A model generated the notes under the pieces. It saw nothing but the letters and a program-made list of their open reading frames with translations, was not told the origin of the DNA and made no database searches. 31,610 nt of DNA. Origin: JBHHYU01 sp046757725. GTDB taxonomy: Bacteria > Desulfobacterota > Binatia > UBA9968. This document shows positions 1-8,229 of the stretch, piece by piece (the stretch's first letter is position 1; each line of letters starts with the position of its first letter). Location: NCBI GenBank assembly GCA_046757725.1, contig JBHHYU010000030.1, positions 1-31,610 of the forward strand. The letters run 5' to 3'. The position numbers and the translations under genes are program-made.

Positions 1-60
1 ATCGTAAATGACGCGACGATACCTTCCAGGGTTAGATTTTAGATGGCTCGATACGTAATC

Positions 61-89
61 TTGACAATTAGAAGTTTTTAGTTTATGGT
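61..89 (+). promoter_or_regulatory. sigma-70 type promoter
   Basis: A perfect -35 hexamer TTGACA (61-66) is followed after exactly 17 bp by TATGGT (84-89), a 4/6 match to TATAAT. Transcription would start near 96, about 360 bp before the sigma-factor gene. A second -10-like hexamer TATAAC lies at 105-110 but has no matching -35. The promoter could serve the structured RNA just downstream, the sigma-factor gene, or both. Confidence 0.55.
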
Positions 90-96
90 AACATGT

Positions 97-325
97 TTTG
101 TTCTTATAACTTGTACCGGTCAATAAGCGTATGCGTAGCCCGCCGGGCAATTAAATCCTTGACCACCAACACCATGTCCGGGCTACCCCGAAGGGTTGGG
201 ACCTCTTGCTTCCGGTACAAATGCCTGAACAGACCAATTAGAATTCAGTGACTCACCTTGCCGTTCTAGCTGATCCTTCCGAGGCTGGTGGATCAGATTG
301 GAACAGGGGGGGTTTTTAGTTTTTG
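97..325 (+). ncRNA. candidate structured RNA or 5' leader upstream of rpoD-like gene
   Basis: No reading frame covers this stretch, but it is rich in nested perfect inverted repeats. TTGTACCGG (111-119) pairs with CCGGTACAA (212-220). GTAGCCCG (135-142) pairs with CGGGCTAC (179-186). A CGAA-capped hairpin ACCC/GGGT spans 185-196. A second domain has CTGATCC (270-276) pairing with GGATCAG (290-296), extended by GTTC/GAAC (263-266/301-304), and then a G-run and T-rich tract (306-325). The closing-stem layout and roughly 200-nt length recall 6S-type RNAs. I see no diagnostic conserved sequence of 6S, SRP, RNase P, tmRNA or any riboswitch class, so it stays unclassified. Confidence 0.4.
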
Positions 326-392
326 TTCTCGGAAAAAAGTAATGTGAGAGAGCTTTTTAACAGCTCAGAACAATTCTTCGTAGAAGCGCCGG

Positions 393-416
393 GAGGCATT
401 TGGATGGCCTTTTTTA
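393..416 (+). terminator. weak terminator-like element before the sigma-factor gene
   Basis: A short AGGC/GCCT stem (394-397/407-410) is followed directly by a run of six T. The stem is only 4-5 bp, so it is marginal. If real it would end the upstream RNA or attenuate transcription into the sigma-factor gene. Confidence 0.22.
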
Positions 417-459
417 GTCAGTCAAAAACAGATCCAGAGAAAGATTGAAGAGAAGATTT

Positions 460-2067
460 ATGCGAAACAAAAATAAAATTGAAAAAGAACTTCCCCTGGA
501 TCAGGTCGATCAGATCCACGGCGTTGCGATGGATGAAAGTGAGGATCAACAGGATCTCATCGCGGCGGAGGAACTCGTTCCTGAAAATGACCTGGAGGAT
601 AAGGATGAGGTGGAACGGAGCAACAATCCGATCGTACTGTACCTTCGAGAAGTAGGATCCGTACCCCTTCTGACTCATGAACGTGAGGTGGAACTGGCTA
701 AACAGATGGAAGGAGGCAAAGCCCAGGCTATTGAAGCAGTCCTTTCATCTCCGATCGCTTTACGCTACGTCTTCAAACTGGCGGAGAAAATTGAAAACGC
801 GGAGCTCAGCGTACAGGATGTACTCCCGGAAACAGACGATCGTGGGGACTCGGTTGAGTCAGAAATTTACCAAAAAAACTTCCAAAAGGGGGTATCTCGA
901 CTTCGCCGATTAAGCCAATCTCTAGACGGGGTTGAATCGGAGCTGAGAAAGAAGCGGGTCTCAGCCCAACGGAGGGATCAGCTGGAAAAAAAGGGCTCAA
1001 AAATAAAGAAAGAGATCACCGAATCTTTAAAAAATCTCCGGCTTCCTCAGCCTCGGATTGAAGAATTGGTTGAAGAAATCAAAACTCCTCACGCCCGCTT
1101 GACTCTGCTCGAACAGAGAATCCAAGCCTCACCAAAGAAAAAAGAACGCCAGGGAATTCTTTCGGAGATCCGGGAAATTGAAAAAGAGATGCGGTTGCCG
1201 GCCGAGAAATTTAAATACCTTGTGAATACGCTCATTCAAGGAGAGCGAAAGGCTGCCGCAGCCAAAAAGGAGTTCATCGAGGCCAATCTGCGTCTTGTGG
1301 TGAGCATCGCAAAGAAATACCCAAACCGTGGGCTCCATTTTTTAGACCTCATTCAGGAGGGGAACCTGGGGCTCATGAGGTCTGTTGAAAAATTCGATTA
1401 TCGATTCGGATACAGATTTTCTACCTATGCGAGCTGGTGGATTCGCCAGTCCATTACGAGAGGCATCATCGATTCAGGGCCAACGATTCGTGTTCCTGTC
1501 CATCGGATTGAGACAAGGAACAAGCTCATTCGTACATCTCAATATCTTCTGAGAAAGCTGGGGAGAGAGCCGCTGCCCGAGGAAATCGCAGCCGAAATGC
1601 GCTTACCTATGAAAGACATCCTTAAGATCATTAGAATCGGTGGAGAGCCAGTCTCTCTCGAGACACCTATCGGCGATGGGGAGAGCCATTTGGGCGATCT
1701 GGTTGAGGACAAGCATATTCCGAAGCCCGCAGATGAAGCTATGCAGACACATCTTCAGGCCGAGACAAAGAAGGCTCTCTCGATCTTACCGCCACGGCAA
1801 GAGGCCGTCATCCGTTTCCGATTTGGGATCGGTGAGGCCCGGGACTATACCCTAGAGGAGTTGGGGGAGAGGTTTTCGTTGACGCGTGAGCGTATTCGCC
1901 AAATCGAGCAAAGAGCCCTGCGGGCACTTCGCTCTCCCATCCAGAGGACAAAAACACCAGTGGTGGGCACGACTTTTGAACAGGAGCGCGGTTCTGTAAC
2001 CACAGGTTCAACAGATCACGACTCCGGTCGTCACTTGCCTCGCCGCTCTAGGTCCGAACTATTCTGA
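460..2067 (+). CDS. rpoD: RpoD-like sigma-70 family RNA polymerase sigma factor
   Basis: This is a group 1/2 sigma factor that directs RNA polymerase to -10/-35 promoters. Region 1.2 (IVLYLREVGSVPLL, near residue 60) and a charged non-conserved spacer of about 180 residues precede core region 2 (NLRLVVSIAKKYPNRGLHFL, then FSTYASWWIRQSITR), region 3, and the region 4.2 helix-turn-helix (LTRERIRQIEQRALRALR). At 535 aa it is slightly short for primary RpoD. Two features are unusual: the 2.4/3.0 junction reads IIDSGPTIRVPVHRIETRNK instead of the usual [20 protein letters not shown], and about 40 residues follow region 4.2 where RpoD normally ends. It may be a paralogue of the housekeeping factor. 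An in-frame TTG at 445 is an alternative start; ATG 460 has a purine-rich AAGAGAAG just upstream. Confidence 0.9.
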   Translation: MRNKNKIEKELPLDQVDQIHGVAMDESEDQQDLIAAEELVPENDLEDKDEVERSNNPIVLYLREVGSVPLLTHEREVELAKQMEGGKAQAIEAVLSSPIALRYVFKLAEKIENAELSVQDVLPETDDRGDSVESEIYQKNFQKGVSRLRRLSQSLDGVESELRKKRVSAQRRDQLEKKGSKIKKEITESLKNLRLPQPRIEELVEEIKTPHARLTLLEQRIQASPKKKERQGILSEIREIEKEMRLPAEKFKYLVNTLIQGERKAAAAKKEFIEANLRLVVSIAKKYPNRGLHFLDLIQEGNLGLMRSVEKFDYRFGYRFSTYASWWIRQSITRGIIDSGPTIRVPVHRIETRNKLIRTSQYLLRKLGREPLPEEIAAEMRLPMKDILKIIRIGGEPVSLETPIGDGESHLGDLVEDKHIPKPADEAMQTHLQAETKKALSILPPRQEAVIRFRFGIGEARDYTLEELGERFSLTRERIRQIEQRALRALRSPIQRTKTPVVGTTFEQERGSVTTGSTDHDSGRHLPRRSRSELF

Positions 2068-2105
2068 CCGAACCCGTTCAGTCTCCAGTGCTCGGATCAT
2101 CCTTC

Positions 2106-2270
2106 TTAAGACTGCGGAGAAACACAGGCCCGACAAGCTTCATAGGTCAAGGGGCAATAGCGCTGATGGCAGTCTTTCAGCTTGCATAATTCTTTTGCGG
2201 GGATTCTTCCTAAAAGGGTCTGTCGGAAATCTGCACATACCGGATCTCTAGGATTGCGGTCATCCCGCAT
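2106..2270 (-). CDS. small cysteine-rich protein (54 aa)
   Basis: An ATG-initiated 54-residue frame ends in TAA. It contains six cysteines in its 54 residues (positions 12, 29, 34, 39, 46 and 49), including LCKLKDCHQRYC and CRAC, a spacing that could ligate zinc or an iron-sulfur cluster. It starts 18 nt after the stop of the preceding CBS gene and lies in the same frame, so the two are probably co-transcribed. A weak ribosome site (AGGCAGA) abuts the ATG. I do not recognise the family. The regular cysteine pattern and biased composition argue for a real gene rather than chance. It could also be a C-terminal part separated from the CBS protein by a TGA codon. Confidence 0.45.
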   Translation of the reverse strand: MRDDRNPRDPVCADFRQTLLGRIPAKELCKLKDCHQRYCPLTYEACRACVSPQS

Positions 2271-2288
2271 TCTGCCTGATAAAAACTG

Positions 2289-2474
2289 TCAAGAGATCCG
2301 ACGATCACGATCCGTGACGATTCCAATGAGTCTACCATGATCGACTACGGGCATCTGCCGGATGTTATGCTTACCGAGAAGCTCGTTTACAGTTTGCAAT
2401 GAGTCTTCCGAGCTAATGGCCAGCGGAGATGTGGTCATGTAATCTCTAACCTTTTCCGTGCGCTTCTTTTTCAT
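2289..2474 (-). CDS. single CBS-domain protein
   Basis: This protein of about 61 aa consists of little more than one CBS domain. VRDYMTTSPLAISSEDSLQT, HNIRQMPVVD and LIGIVTDRDRR are the standard CBS landmarks. CBS modules bind adenosyl ligands and normally occur as pairs. Here translation stops right after the first GIVTDRD motif, where a second repeat would usually follow, so it is either a stand-alone half-module that dimerises or a truncated gene. ATG 2474 is preferred over TTG 2480. It lies downstream of the NtrC-type regulator on the same strand after a gap of about 260 bp (2475-2733) in which I find no convincing gene. Confidence 0.65.
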   Translation of the reverse strand: MKKKRTEKVRDYMTTSPLAISSEDSLQTVNELLGKHNIRQMPVVDHGRLIGIVTDRDRRIS

Positions 2475-2733
2475 GGACAATCGCTCTTTAGTCCAGGCAC
2501 AATCGGAGAATATTCCTTTTTGTCTGCATGGCTGATTCTAGAACTACACGAAGTATGACTACCGGCGTAACGTCTCATGAATGAGATCAATCGAGGAACC
2601 ACCCTGGCGCAGTTCACCTTACGATATGGGTCATTTTGTTTAGCGGCTTTTAGTAGCACCCCTACAGTGGAGAAACTTCGAGCTGGGCAAAAATAATTAT
2701 GAGACTCTGGAAAAGTCCTGTTCCCCGTATGGT

Positions 2734-4083
2734 TCAAAAGTTAATGTGCAGTTTTTCCATTTTGCGGTAAAGGGTGGAAAGACTTAAGCCTAGGAGCTCA
2801 GCCGCAAGTTTTTTATCTCCGGTGGTTTTTCCGAGGGTCTTTTCGATATGGATCTTCTCGTACCCCTGGAGAGCCTTAACGAGGTTATCTTCTACGGATA
2901 TTTCTCTCTCAGAACCTTCCTGGTTGGGAAGGTCGGCAAGAGTGACCCACTCACCCTTACCCAAAATCATGGCCCGCTCAAGGACGTTATCGAGCTCACG
3001 TACATTTCCCTTCCAAGGAAGCGACATGAGGACCCTCATGGTTGCACCGTCCACTCCCCTATAGGTCTTCTTCATCTCTAGGTTGTGACGATGGATGAGA
3101 TACTCTACTAAAAGGGGAATATCCTCGCGTCTCTTACGCAACGGAGGAATGTGAATGCCAATAACGTTGAGCCGGTAGTAAAGATCTTCACGGAAACGGC
3201 CCGCCTCGACTTCTTCTTTGAGCTCTCGGTTCGTAGAGGCGAGAATGCGAACATCCACATGCAAGGGATTGTTAGCGCCCACAGGCAAAACCATTTTGTC
3301 TTCGATGACCCGCAGGAGTTTCGTCTGCAGGCTTAAAGGCATCTCCCCGATTTCATCGAGAAAGATGGTACCACCGTGGGCCCTCTGGAAAAGTCCGATC
3401 TGAGAACTCGTAGCGCCTGTGAATGCCCCCTTGACGTAGCCAAAGAGCTGGCTCTCGAGCAGAGTCTCCGGAATGGCACCGCAGTTGATGGGGAGAAATA
3501 CCTTGTCCTTACGAGTGCTGGTAAGGTGTATCGTGCGGGCAGCCACCTCTTTGCCCACACCGCTCTCACCGGTGATCAGTACCGTGGTGGGCGCAGGGGC
3601 AACCTTTTCGATCAGCGTCAAGATTTGCTGCATGGCCTGGCTTCGCCCCACTGGTTGAGCAGTGACGAAATGCGTATTCACCTCTCTCCGCAACATTTGG
3701 TTTTCCCAGGCGAGCCTCTTGTGATCCAGAAGATGACGAATCCTTCGCAGTACGTCCTCAAAGATAAGAGGTTTGAGGATATAATCCTGAGCACCCAAAT
3801 GCATTGCTTCCACCGCTGTCTCAACAGAAGCGTAGGCAGTCATGAGGATAACGAGGGTCTGTGGGGACATCTCACGCACGTGTTTGAGCACGGCAATTCC
3901 GTCATGTTCAGGCATCATGATGTCGGTCAGGACAAGATCAAGATCCACCTCATCAACCATCCTTAAGGCGGCTAGACCATCGATCGCTTCGTACACTTGA
4001 TAACCTTCTTCGCGCAAAAGCTCGGCCAGGCTCTCTCTCGCGGTCCCTTGATCTTCAGCTACCAGGATGTTTCCAGTCACCAT
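2734..4083 (-). CDS. NtrC-family sigma-54-dependent response regulator
   Basis: This 449-aa protein has the complete three-domain layout of an NtrC-type activator. The receiver domain has acidic residues at 10-11, the phospho-acceptor Asp54 in VLTDIMMP, and the LKP lysine near 104. The AAA+ domain has Walker A GESGVGKE (172-179), the sigma-54 contact loop GAFTGA (219-224) and Walker B DEIGEM (243-248). A C-terminal Fis-type helix-turn-helix includes KKLAAELLGLSLSTLYRKM. It binds enhancer DNA and uses ATP to open sigma-54 promoters. The histidine kinase gene lies 214 bp upstream on the same strand. The intervening DNA holds two copies of the dyad also seen next to several sigma-54 promoters in this window, so this protein is the best candidate for the cognate activator. 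Its physiological signal is not evident. Confidence 0.95.
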   Translation of the reverse strand: MVTGNILVAEDQGTARESLAELLREEGYQVYEAIDGLAALRMVDEVDLDLVLTDIMMPEHDGIAVLKHVREMSPQTLVILMTAYASVETAVEAMHLGAQDYILKPLIFEDVLRRIRHLLDHKRLAWENQMLRREVNTHFVTAQPVGRSQAMQQILTLIEKVAPAPTTVLITGESGVGKEVAARTIHLTSTRKDKVFLPINCGAIPETLLESQLFGYVKGAFTGATSSQIGLFQRAHGGTIFLDEIGEMPLSLQTKLLRVIEDKMVLPVGANNPLHVDVRILASTNRELKEEVEAGRFREDLYYRLNVIGIHIPPLRKRREDIPLLVEYLIHRHNLEMKKTYRGVDGATMRVLMSLPWKGNVRELDNVLERAMILGKGEWVTLADLPNQEGSEREISVEDNLVKALQGYEKIHIEKTLGKTTGDKKLAAELLGLSLSTLYRKMEKLHINF

Positions 4084-4112
4084 GACAATCTACTACCCCT
4101 AGAAATTTCTTC

Positions 4113-4160
4113 TTTCTTACAAATGAGAAAAAACAACCATCATTTGTCAGAAATGAAAAA
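4113..4160. promoter_or_regulatory. two tandem dyad sites in front of the NtrC-type regulator gene
   Basis: TTTCTTACAAATGAGAAA (4113-4130) and TTTGTCAGAAATGAAAAA (4143-4160) are 14/18 and 13/18 matches to the dyad at 17064-17081 (TTTCTCATGATTGAGAAA). They lie 30 bp apart start to start, about three helical turns, so both would face the same side of the DNA. They fall between the regulator's ATG and the likely promoter, as expected for autoregulation. Confidence 0.5.
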
Positions 4161-4225
4161 AACACGCGCAGTCTTTTAGGTTCCTCCACCAACCGTCGCA
4201 AAACACATCCATAATTTGAGAGGTA

Positions 4226-4240
4226 GCAAATACCAGACCA
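4226..4240 (-). promoter_or_regulatory. possible sigma-54 promoter of the response regulator
   Basis: On the minus strand TGGTCTGGTATTTGC keeps the invariant GG-N10-GC spacing and a perfect TTGC -12 element, but the -24 element (TGGTCT) departs from TGGCAC. The predicted start is near 4215, about 130 nt before the regulator ATG. This is the weakest of the sigma-54 sites listed. Confidence 0.35.
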
Positions 4241-4297
4241 CCCTAGCGAGCCGCCATTATCAACCAATCCACAACGTGAAGGCGGACTGAAAGTGGC

Positions 4298-6406
4298 CTA
4301 TGGATCAGATAGATATGACCGCAACGTGAGACGAAAAACGGTTCCTTTCCCCAGCTCGCTATTATAGGTGATGCTTCCCCCGTGTGCTGAAACTATCTGC
4401 CGAACGACCATCAGTCCGAGGCCTGTACCTAGAGCCTTGGCGGTGGTAAATGGTTTAAATATATCGACCCCAGGTGAAATTCCGACGCCCGTGTCCATCA
4501 CCTCTAAAACTATCTGCCCTCTCGAACGGTATGCGCGCACCTTGAGTATCCCACCGTGGGGCATTGCTTCTGAGGCATTCTTGCACAGATTTAGTAAAGC
4601 CTGCTTGAGCCTGCCGCCGTCTGCAACTACCAGGGGCAGATCCGACGGGAAATCCTGTTCTACGCGAATTCCAAGTTCCGTATAGCGAGGCGTTTCCATC
4701 TCCAGGACCTCGGCCACCACAGCTGCCAACGATGTAGGCTGAAAGCTATACTTTTCGCGGCGTGAGAGGGAACTGAAGTCATGGAGAAGAAAATTGAGGC
4801 GGCTGATTTCACCCGTAAGATTCCGCACAATCGATCCGACCGATTTGTCTACCACATCCCCCTGCCTGGCAAGACGTCGCTCAAGCAGCTGGACGGCCAT
4901 AGACATGCTATTGAGCGGATTCCCGATCTCATGGGCAAACTTCGCCGCGGTAGTACCAATAGCAGCCAAGCGCTCGCTTTCGACAAGCTGTTGCTGAAGT
5001 CTGGTTTTCTCCGAGATATCCCGGATGAAAGCCGCATAGCGGGCCTCCTCATCGGTTGCGACTTCCGTGATCGAGAGCTCGATGGGAAACTCTTCCCCGC
5101 CCTTGCGGCGGCCGGTTAACGTCCGAGTCCGGCCAATAGCACGCTTTTCACCGGTCTGCCGGTAGCGAGCAATCGTGTCGTCATGTTCCATCGCGTAATC
5201 TTCAGCCATCAGCATATCGACTTTCTGCCCTTGGATTTCGGTCTTGCTATACCCAAAAATCTGCTCCGCGGCAGGATTAAACAAGACAATACGGCCTTGC
5301 TGGTCGGCAGAGATAACCGCATCCTGGGTGGTTTCGATTAAACTCCGCATCCAGGCTTCAGCCCTTTTACGGTCGGTAATGTCCTGTCCGACGGAGAGTA
5401 CCCCGATGGTATTGCCGTCGGTGTCTTTGAGTGTTTTACTGAACCACTCGATCTGGCGCTCGTGGTGATCGCGTGTAATAATCGGATTGACACCATGCCT
5501 CTCGAGGTTGTTCCACACACTCAAGAACAGCCCTCGGATAAGTTCCTGATCGCGCTCCGGTAGAAAAGTAGTAAACCAGTCCTTGCCCTTTACTTCCGCA
5601 AGACGGTACCCGGAAATCTTTTCCATAAACGGGTTGAATCGGACAATTCGCCCATTGGAATCGAGTACCAGAACGATGGCCTGTGCGGTCTTGATTAAAC
5701 TTTCGGCAAAGTCCCGTTCCCGCCGGAGCTCTTCCTCTGTCTGCGTCCGCTCCAGGATCTCCTGTTGTAAGGCCTTGTTGGATTTTGCCAGTGCTTGCGT
5801 CCGTTCTTGCACTCGACTTTCCAGTTCTGCCCGGGTTCTATAGAGAGCTTCTTCCACCCGCTTTCGCTGAATGAGTGACCCCAGCTGATTGGCAACCGTT
5901 GAAACTATCTCAAACAGGCGCCGGTTTTCCTTATGGGACTCAAACATAAAAAAAACGAGAACAGCCAGCGCCTGATCCTCGGCAACGATGGGGAAAGCCA
6001 AGGCGGATCTTAGCCCGGCTTTTATCGCAATCTTGGCACGGTGAAATGTGTCGGGCTCAGTCGAGACATTTTCGACCCATTCCGGCTGCTTGGACGACCA
6101 AACGCGGCCAGGCAACCCCAATCCCGGTAGGAACGTAAATCCTTCGCTAATTAGTCTAAACTCTTCCAGCTTTCTGTCATCTCCACACCACCCGAGGCCG
6201 TATTCAAGCGCTGTCCCATCGGAGCATGGAATCCATGCCTCTCCAAAATCCCAGCCAGTGGTCTCGCATACCATTTGCAAAGCGACCCTGAGGGCAGAAT
6301 GAAAATCATTAGACTCACTAATGGCCTGCGTGATTTTCAACAGGAGTCGGAGTTCCTCACTCCCGTACTGGCCCTGTTTCTCTTCAAGGGGCGGTTGCCG
6401 TTTCAT
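4298..6406 (-). CDS. soluble GAF/PAS sensor histidine kinase (NtrB-like)
   Basis: This 702-aa kinase has no membrane segments, so it senses a cytoplasmic signal. Domains in order are a GAF domain (about 30-185), a coiled coil (about 190-235), two PAS domains (about 236-350 and 355-470, each ending in a PAC-like segment), a HisKA dimerisation domain with the phospho-histidine in FAHEIGNPLNSM (about residue 495), and a HATPase_c domain with N box (NLCKNASEAM), G1 (DTGVGIS) and G2 (GTGLGLMVVRQIV). It lies directly upstream of the NtrC-type regulator and almost certainly phosphorylates its Asp54. The GAF and PAS folds can bind small ligands, haem or flavin, but no ligand residue can be assigned by eye. 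ATG 6406 is the first start of the conserved frame. Confidence 0.93.
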   Translation of the reverse strand: MKRQPPLEEKQGQYGSEELRLLLKITQAISESNDFHSALRVALQMVCETTGWDFGEAWIPCSDGTALEYGLGWCGDDRKLEEFRLISEGFTFLPGLGLPGRVWSSKQPEWVENVSTEPDTFHRAKIAIKAGLRSALAFPIVAEDQALAVLVFFMFESHKENRRLFEIVSTVANQLGSLIQRKRVEEALYRTRAELESRVQERTQALAKSNKALQQEILERTQTEEELRRERDFAESLIKTAQAIVLVLDSNGRIVRFNPFMEKISGYRLAEVKGKDWFTTFLPERDQELIRGLFLSVWNNLERHGVNPIITRDHHERQIEWFSKTLKDTDGNTIGVLSVGQDITDRKRAEAWMRSLIETTQDAVISADQQGRIVLFNPAAEQIFGYSKTEIQGQKVDMLMAEDYAMEHDDTIARYRQTGEKRAIGRTRTLTGRRKGGEEFPIELSITEVATDEEARYAAFIRDISEKTRLQQQLVESERLAAIGTTAAKFAHEIGNPLNSMSMAVQLLERRLARQGDVVDKSVGSIVRNLTGEISRLNFLLHDFSSLSRREKYSFQPTSLAAVVAEVLEMETPRYTELGIRVEQDFPSDLPLVVADGGRLKQALLNLCKNASEAMPHGGILKVRAYRSRGQIVLEVMDTGVGISPGVDIFKPFTTAKALGTGLGLMVVRQIVSAHGGSITYNSELGKGTVFRLTLRSYLSDP

Positions 6407-6724
6407 AAAGTTTCTCTTACAAAACCAGTCATCACGGTACCGGTGAACTCGTTGGAGATAGCTTTACACCCTGCCCCCTCCCTCTGACAAGAGCCAGTAG
6501 CGTCGCCCTATGATCCAGGTTTCTTGAACAAAAAGCTTAGTCGGCTCCAACGTGAACACGGGTTATTTTACCACCGGCCATACAGATATCGCGGCGGAAT
6601 CTCTCATCAGCAGCATGTATTCAGTTTAGACTCTGAGCTACTAAGGAGATGCGGAAATGGTTGTTTTGAATTGACGCGCCGGCTTGAATCCTTGAAGAAA
6701 GATATGGCTGCCACCCTTATCTAA

Positions 6725-6991
6725 GGGAACGACCGACGAAGGCACACGAAAACCCTTCCAGCAACAACAGGTCGAACCCTTATTCACCTCGAGGGCATCG
6801 AGAAAATCAAGGGAGGAGGACAGCTCCAGCTCCTACGAAGATTGCACGGCATTAGATCCGTGATCTTCGTGGCTGCTCGGACTAATGTGGCATTCCTAAA
6901 CAATGCCAAGGATGCAGCCCAACGGCTGAGCCACGGCGTGAATATAACGTGGAATGAGCCAAACAGTCTACTGGCTGCTATCTGTCATTGA
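6725..6991 (+). pseudogene. orphan or decayed reading frame
   Basis: Between the divergent kinase and the flavin oxidoreductase, 6407-6724 shows no convincing gene. From 6725 to the TGA at 6989-6991 one plus-strand frame stays open for 88 codons and reads like protein (GIRSVIFVAARTNVAF, then AKDAAQRLSHGVNITWNEPN). It has no ATG or ribosome site. In the same frame a TAA at 6722-6724 separates it from an upstream open stretch that begins with TTG at 6524. Its 3' end overlaps the convergent oxidoreductase gene by 7 bp. It may be the tail of a decayed gene, but chance cannot be excluded. I do not recognise the family. Confidence 0.28.
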
Positions 6992-8010
6992 CTAAAGGCA
7001 GGCATGACTTCCTTAGCGAAGAGGCGCATGGATTTCTTTATCTCTTCGTGTGGGATACCGCCAAAGTTGAACGTGGTCGTTAGCGTGTCGAAGCTATAGT
7101 TTTGTCTTGCGTTATTGATGACCTGGATACACTGATCAGGGTTACCGTAAAGGTTCCGACCAGCGGCCAGCATCCCTTCCCAATCGTACCTTCCACCTGC
7201 CGCGGTCGGCATTTTGGGCTCCTTCCGACGAAACCTTGAAATCTCGTCATAGCGGGTAATGGCTGCTTGCGCAACTTCCTCGGCACGCTTGGCATTTTCG
7301 TTGACTACGGTTCGGATATGGAACTGGCAATGGTACTTGGCAGGATCGTGCCCCGCTGCCTTCAAAGCCTCCCGCCACGCTTTCACTCCGGGCCGCACCT
7401 TTTCCGGTGCGTGGGGGTGGCCCACCGTCATAATGTCGTAGCCGTGCCGCCCCGCCCAACCCAATGTCTCCGCTGAGGTCCCCGCTACGGAGATCGTTGG
7501 ATGCGGCTGCTGCACAGGTCTGGGATAAAGAGTTATCTCCTCGAATTGCCAGAACTTTCCCTTATGACTGAACTTTTCATTCGACCAAGCCTGAAGGATG
7601 ATCTTGGCCGCTTCATCCAGGCGCTCGCGACCTTCTTCTGATGGTATCCCAAAGACTCGGTAGTCCAGCTCCGTATTACCTGAACCCATTCCGAATTCCA
7701 GCCGACCCCCTGAGACAGCATCAACGATCGCATAGTCCTCAGCAGTCGTTAGAGGATGACGCAGGGTCAGAATGGCTATACAGGGTCCCAAGCGAATTGT
7801 AGAGGTACGTGCGGCCGCCGCGGAAAGGACGACGGCCGGGCTCGAAAAAAGTCCGCCATAGGCCAAAAAGTGGTGTTCATTGAACATAAAGCATTCAAAC
7901 CCCAGTTCTTCTGCCAGCTCCACTTGCTCGAGAATCTGCTGGAAATATACCTTGTGGGGTGGATCACGATCAGGAAAGTAATTTGCCAATACATTGGTGT
8001 AGAAACGCAT
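6985..8010 (-). CDS. LLM-class (luciferase-like) flavin-dependent oxidoreductase
   Basis: This 341-aa TIM-barrel protein belongs to the bacterial luciferase/F420-FMN monooxygenase superfamily, which uses reduced flavin to oxidise organic substrates. Landmarks are LAEELGFECFMFNEHHF near residue 40, RLGPCIAILTLRHPL near 80, DAVSGGRLEFGMGSG near 105, and a family-typical C-terminal half (HPTISVAGTS, GYDIMTVGHP). The substrate cannot be inferred. ATG 8010 has GGAGG five bases upstream; an adjacent TTG (8013) is the alternative. It stands alone, divergent from the DksA-BON gene and convergent with the orphan frame. Confidence 0.9.
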   Translation of the reverse strand: MRFYTNVLANYFPDRDPPHKVYFQQILEQVELAEELGFECFMFNEHHFLAYGGLFSSPAVVLSAAAARTSTIRLGPCIAILTLRHPLTTAEDYAIVDAVSGGRLEFGMGSGNTELDYRVFGIPSEEGRERLDEAAKIILQAWSNEKFSHKGKFWQFEEITLYPRPVQQPHPTISVAGTSAETLGWAGRHGYDIMTVGHPHAPEKVRPGVKAWREALKAAGHDPAKYHCQFHIRTVVNENAKRAEEVAQAAITRYDEISRFRRKEPKMPTAAGGRYDWEGMLAAGRNLYGNPDQCIQVINNARQNYSFDTLTTTFNFGGIPHEEIKKSMRLFAKEVMPAFSQ

Positions 8011-8191
8011 CAACCCTCCAAATATTAAATGTTCCGGCGAACTCTGATCCCGGAGGTCTTTTTAGGCGGGACGGATCGTCTTTTGAACCATATCCCTATA
8101 TCGCCATCCTTTCTATGTCAACGATGCTCCCCGCATCAGCCCAAGCCAACCAAAAAACAGCCCGCTCCGTGAGTATTGCGAGCACCAGCTT

Positions 8192-8229
8192 AGGACCGCC
8201 CAAGACCCAAAGCCAAGGCGGTCCTTTTT
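8192..8229 (+). terminator. strong intrinsic terminator without an obvious gene
   Basis: A perfect 9-bp stem, AGGACCGCC (8192-8200) with GGCGGTCCT (8217-8225), has a 16-nt loop and is followed by TTTTTA. The T-tract makes it a plus-strand terminator. The nearest plus-strand gene (8655) is downstream and the upstream gene (ending its 5' side at 8010) is on the minus strand, so it most likely ends a small unannotated transcript in 8011-8190. Confidence 0.6.

Noticed and set aside
1..444. tRNA, tmRNA, RNase P or SRP RNA in the leader region
   Set aside because: The stems are present but none of the conserved sequences of these families can be found.
2471..2737. 88-codon minus-strand frame between the regulator and the single-CBS gene
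   Set aside because: No recognisable domain, no ribosome site, serine/cysteine-rich composition without pattern, and overlaps at both ends.
4055..4267. 70-codon minus-strand frame between kinase and regulator
   Set aside because: It overlaps the regulator start and the tandem dyads and has no domain or ribosome site.
8018..8054. Sigma-54-like GC-N10-CC near the flavin oxidoreductase start
   Set aside because: On the minus strand the -12 reads TCGC and the -24 lacks TGGCA; only the GG-N10-GC spacing fits.
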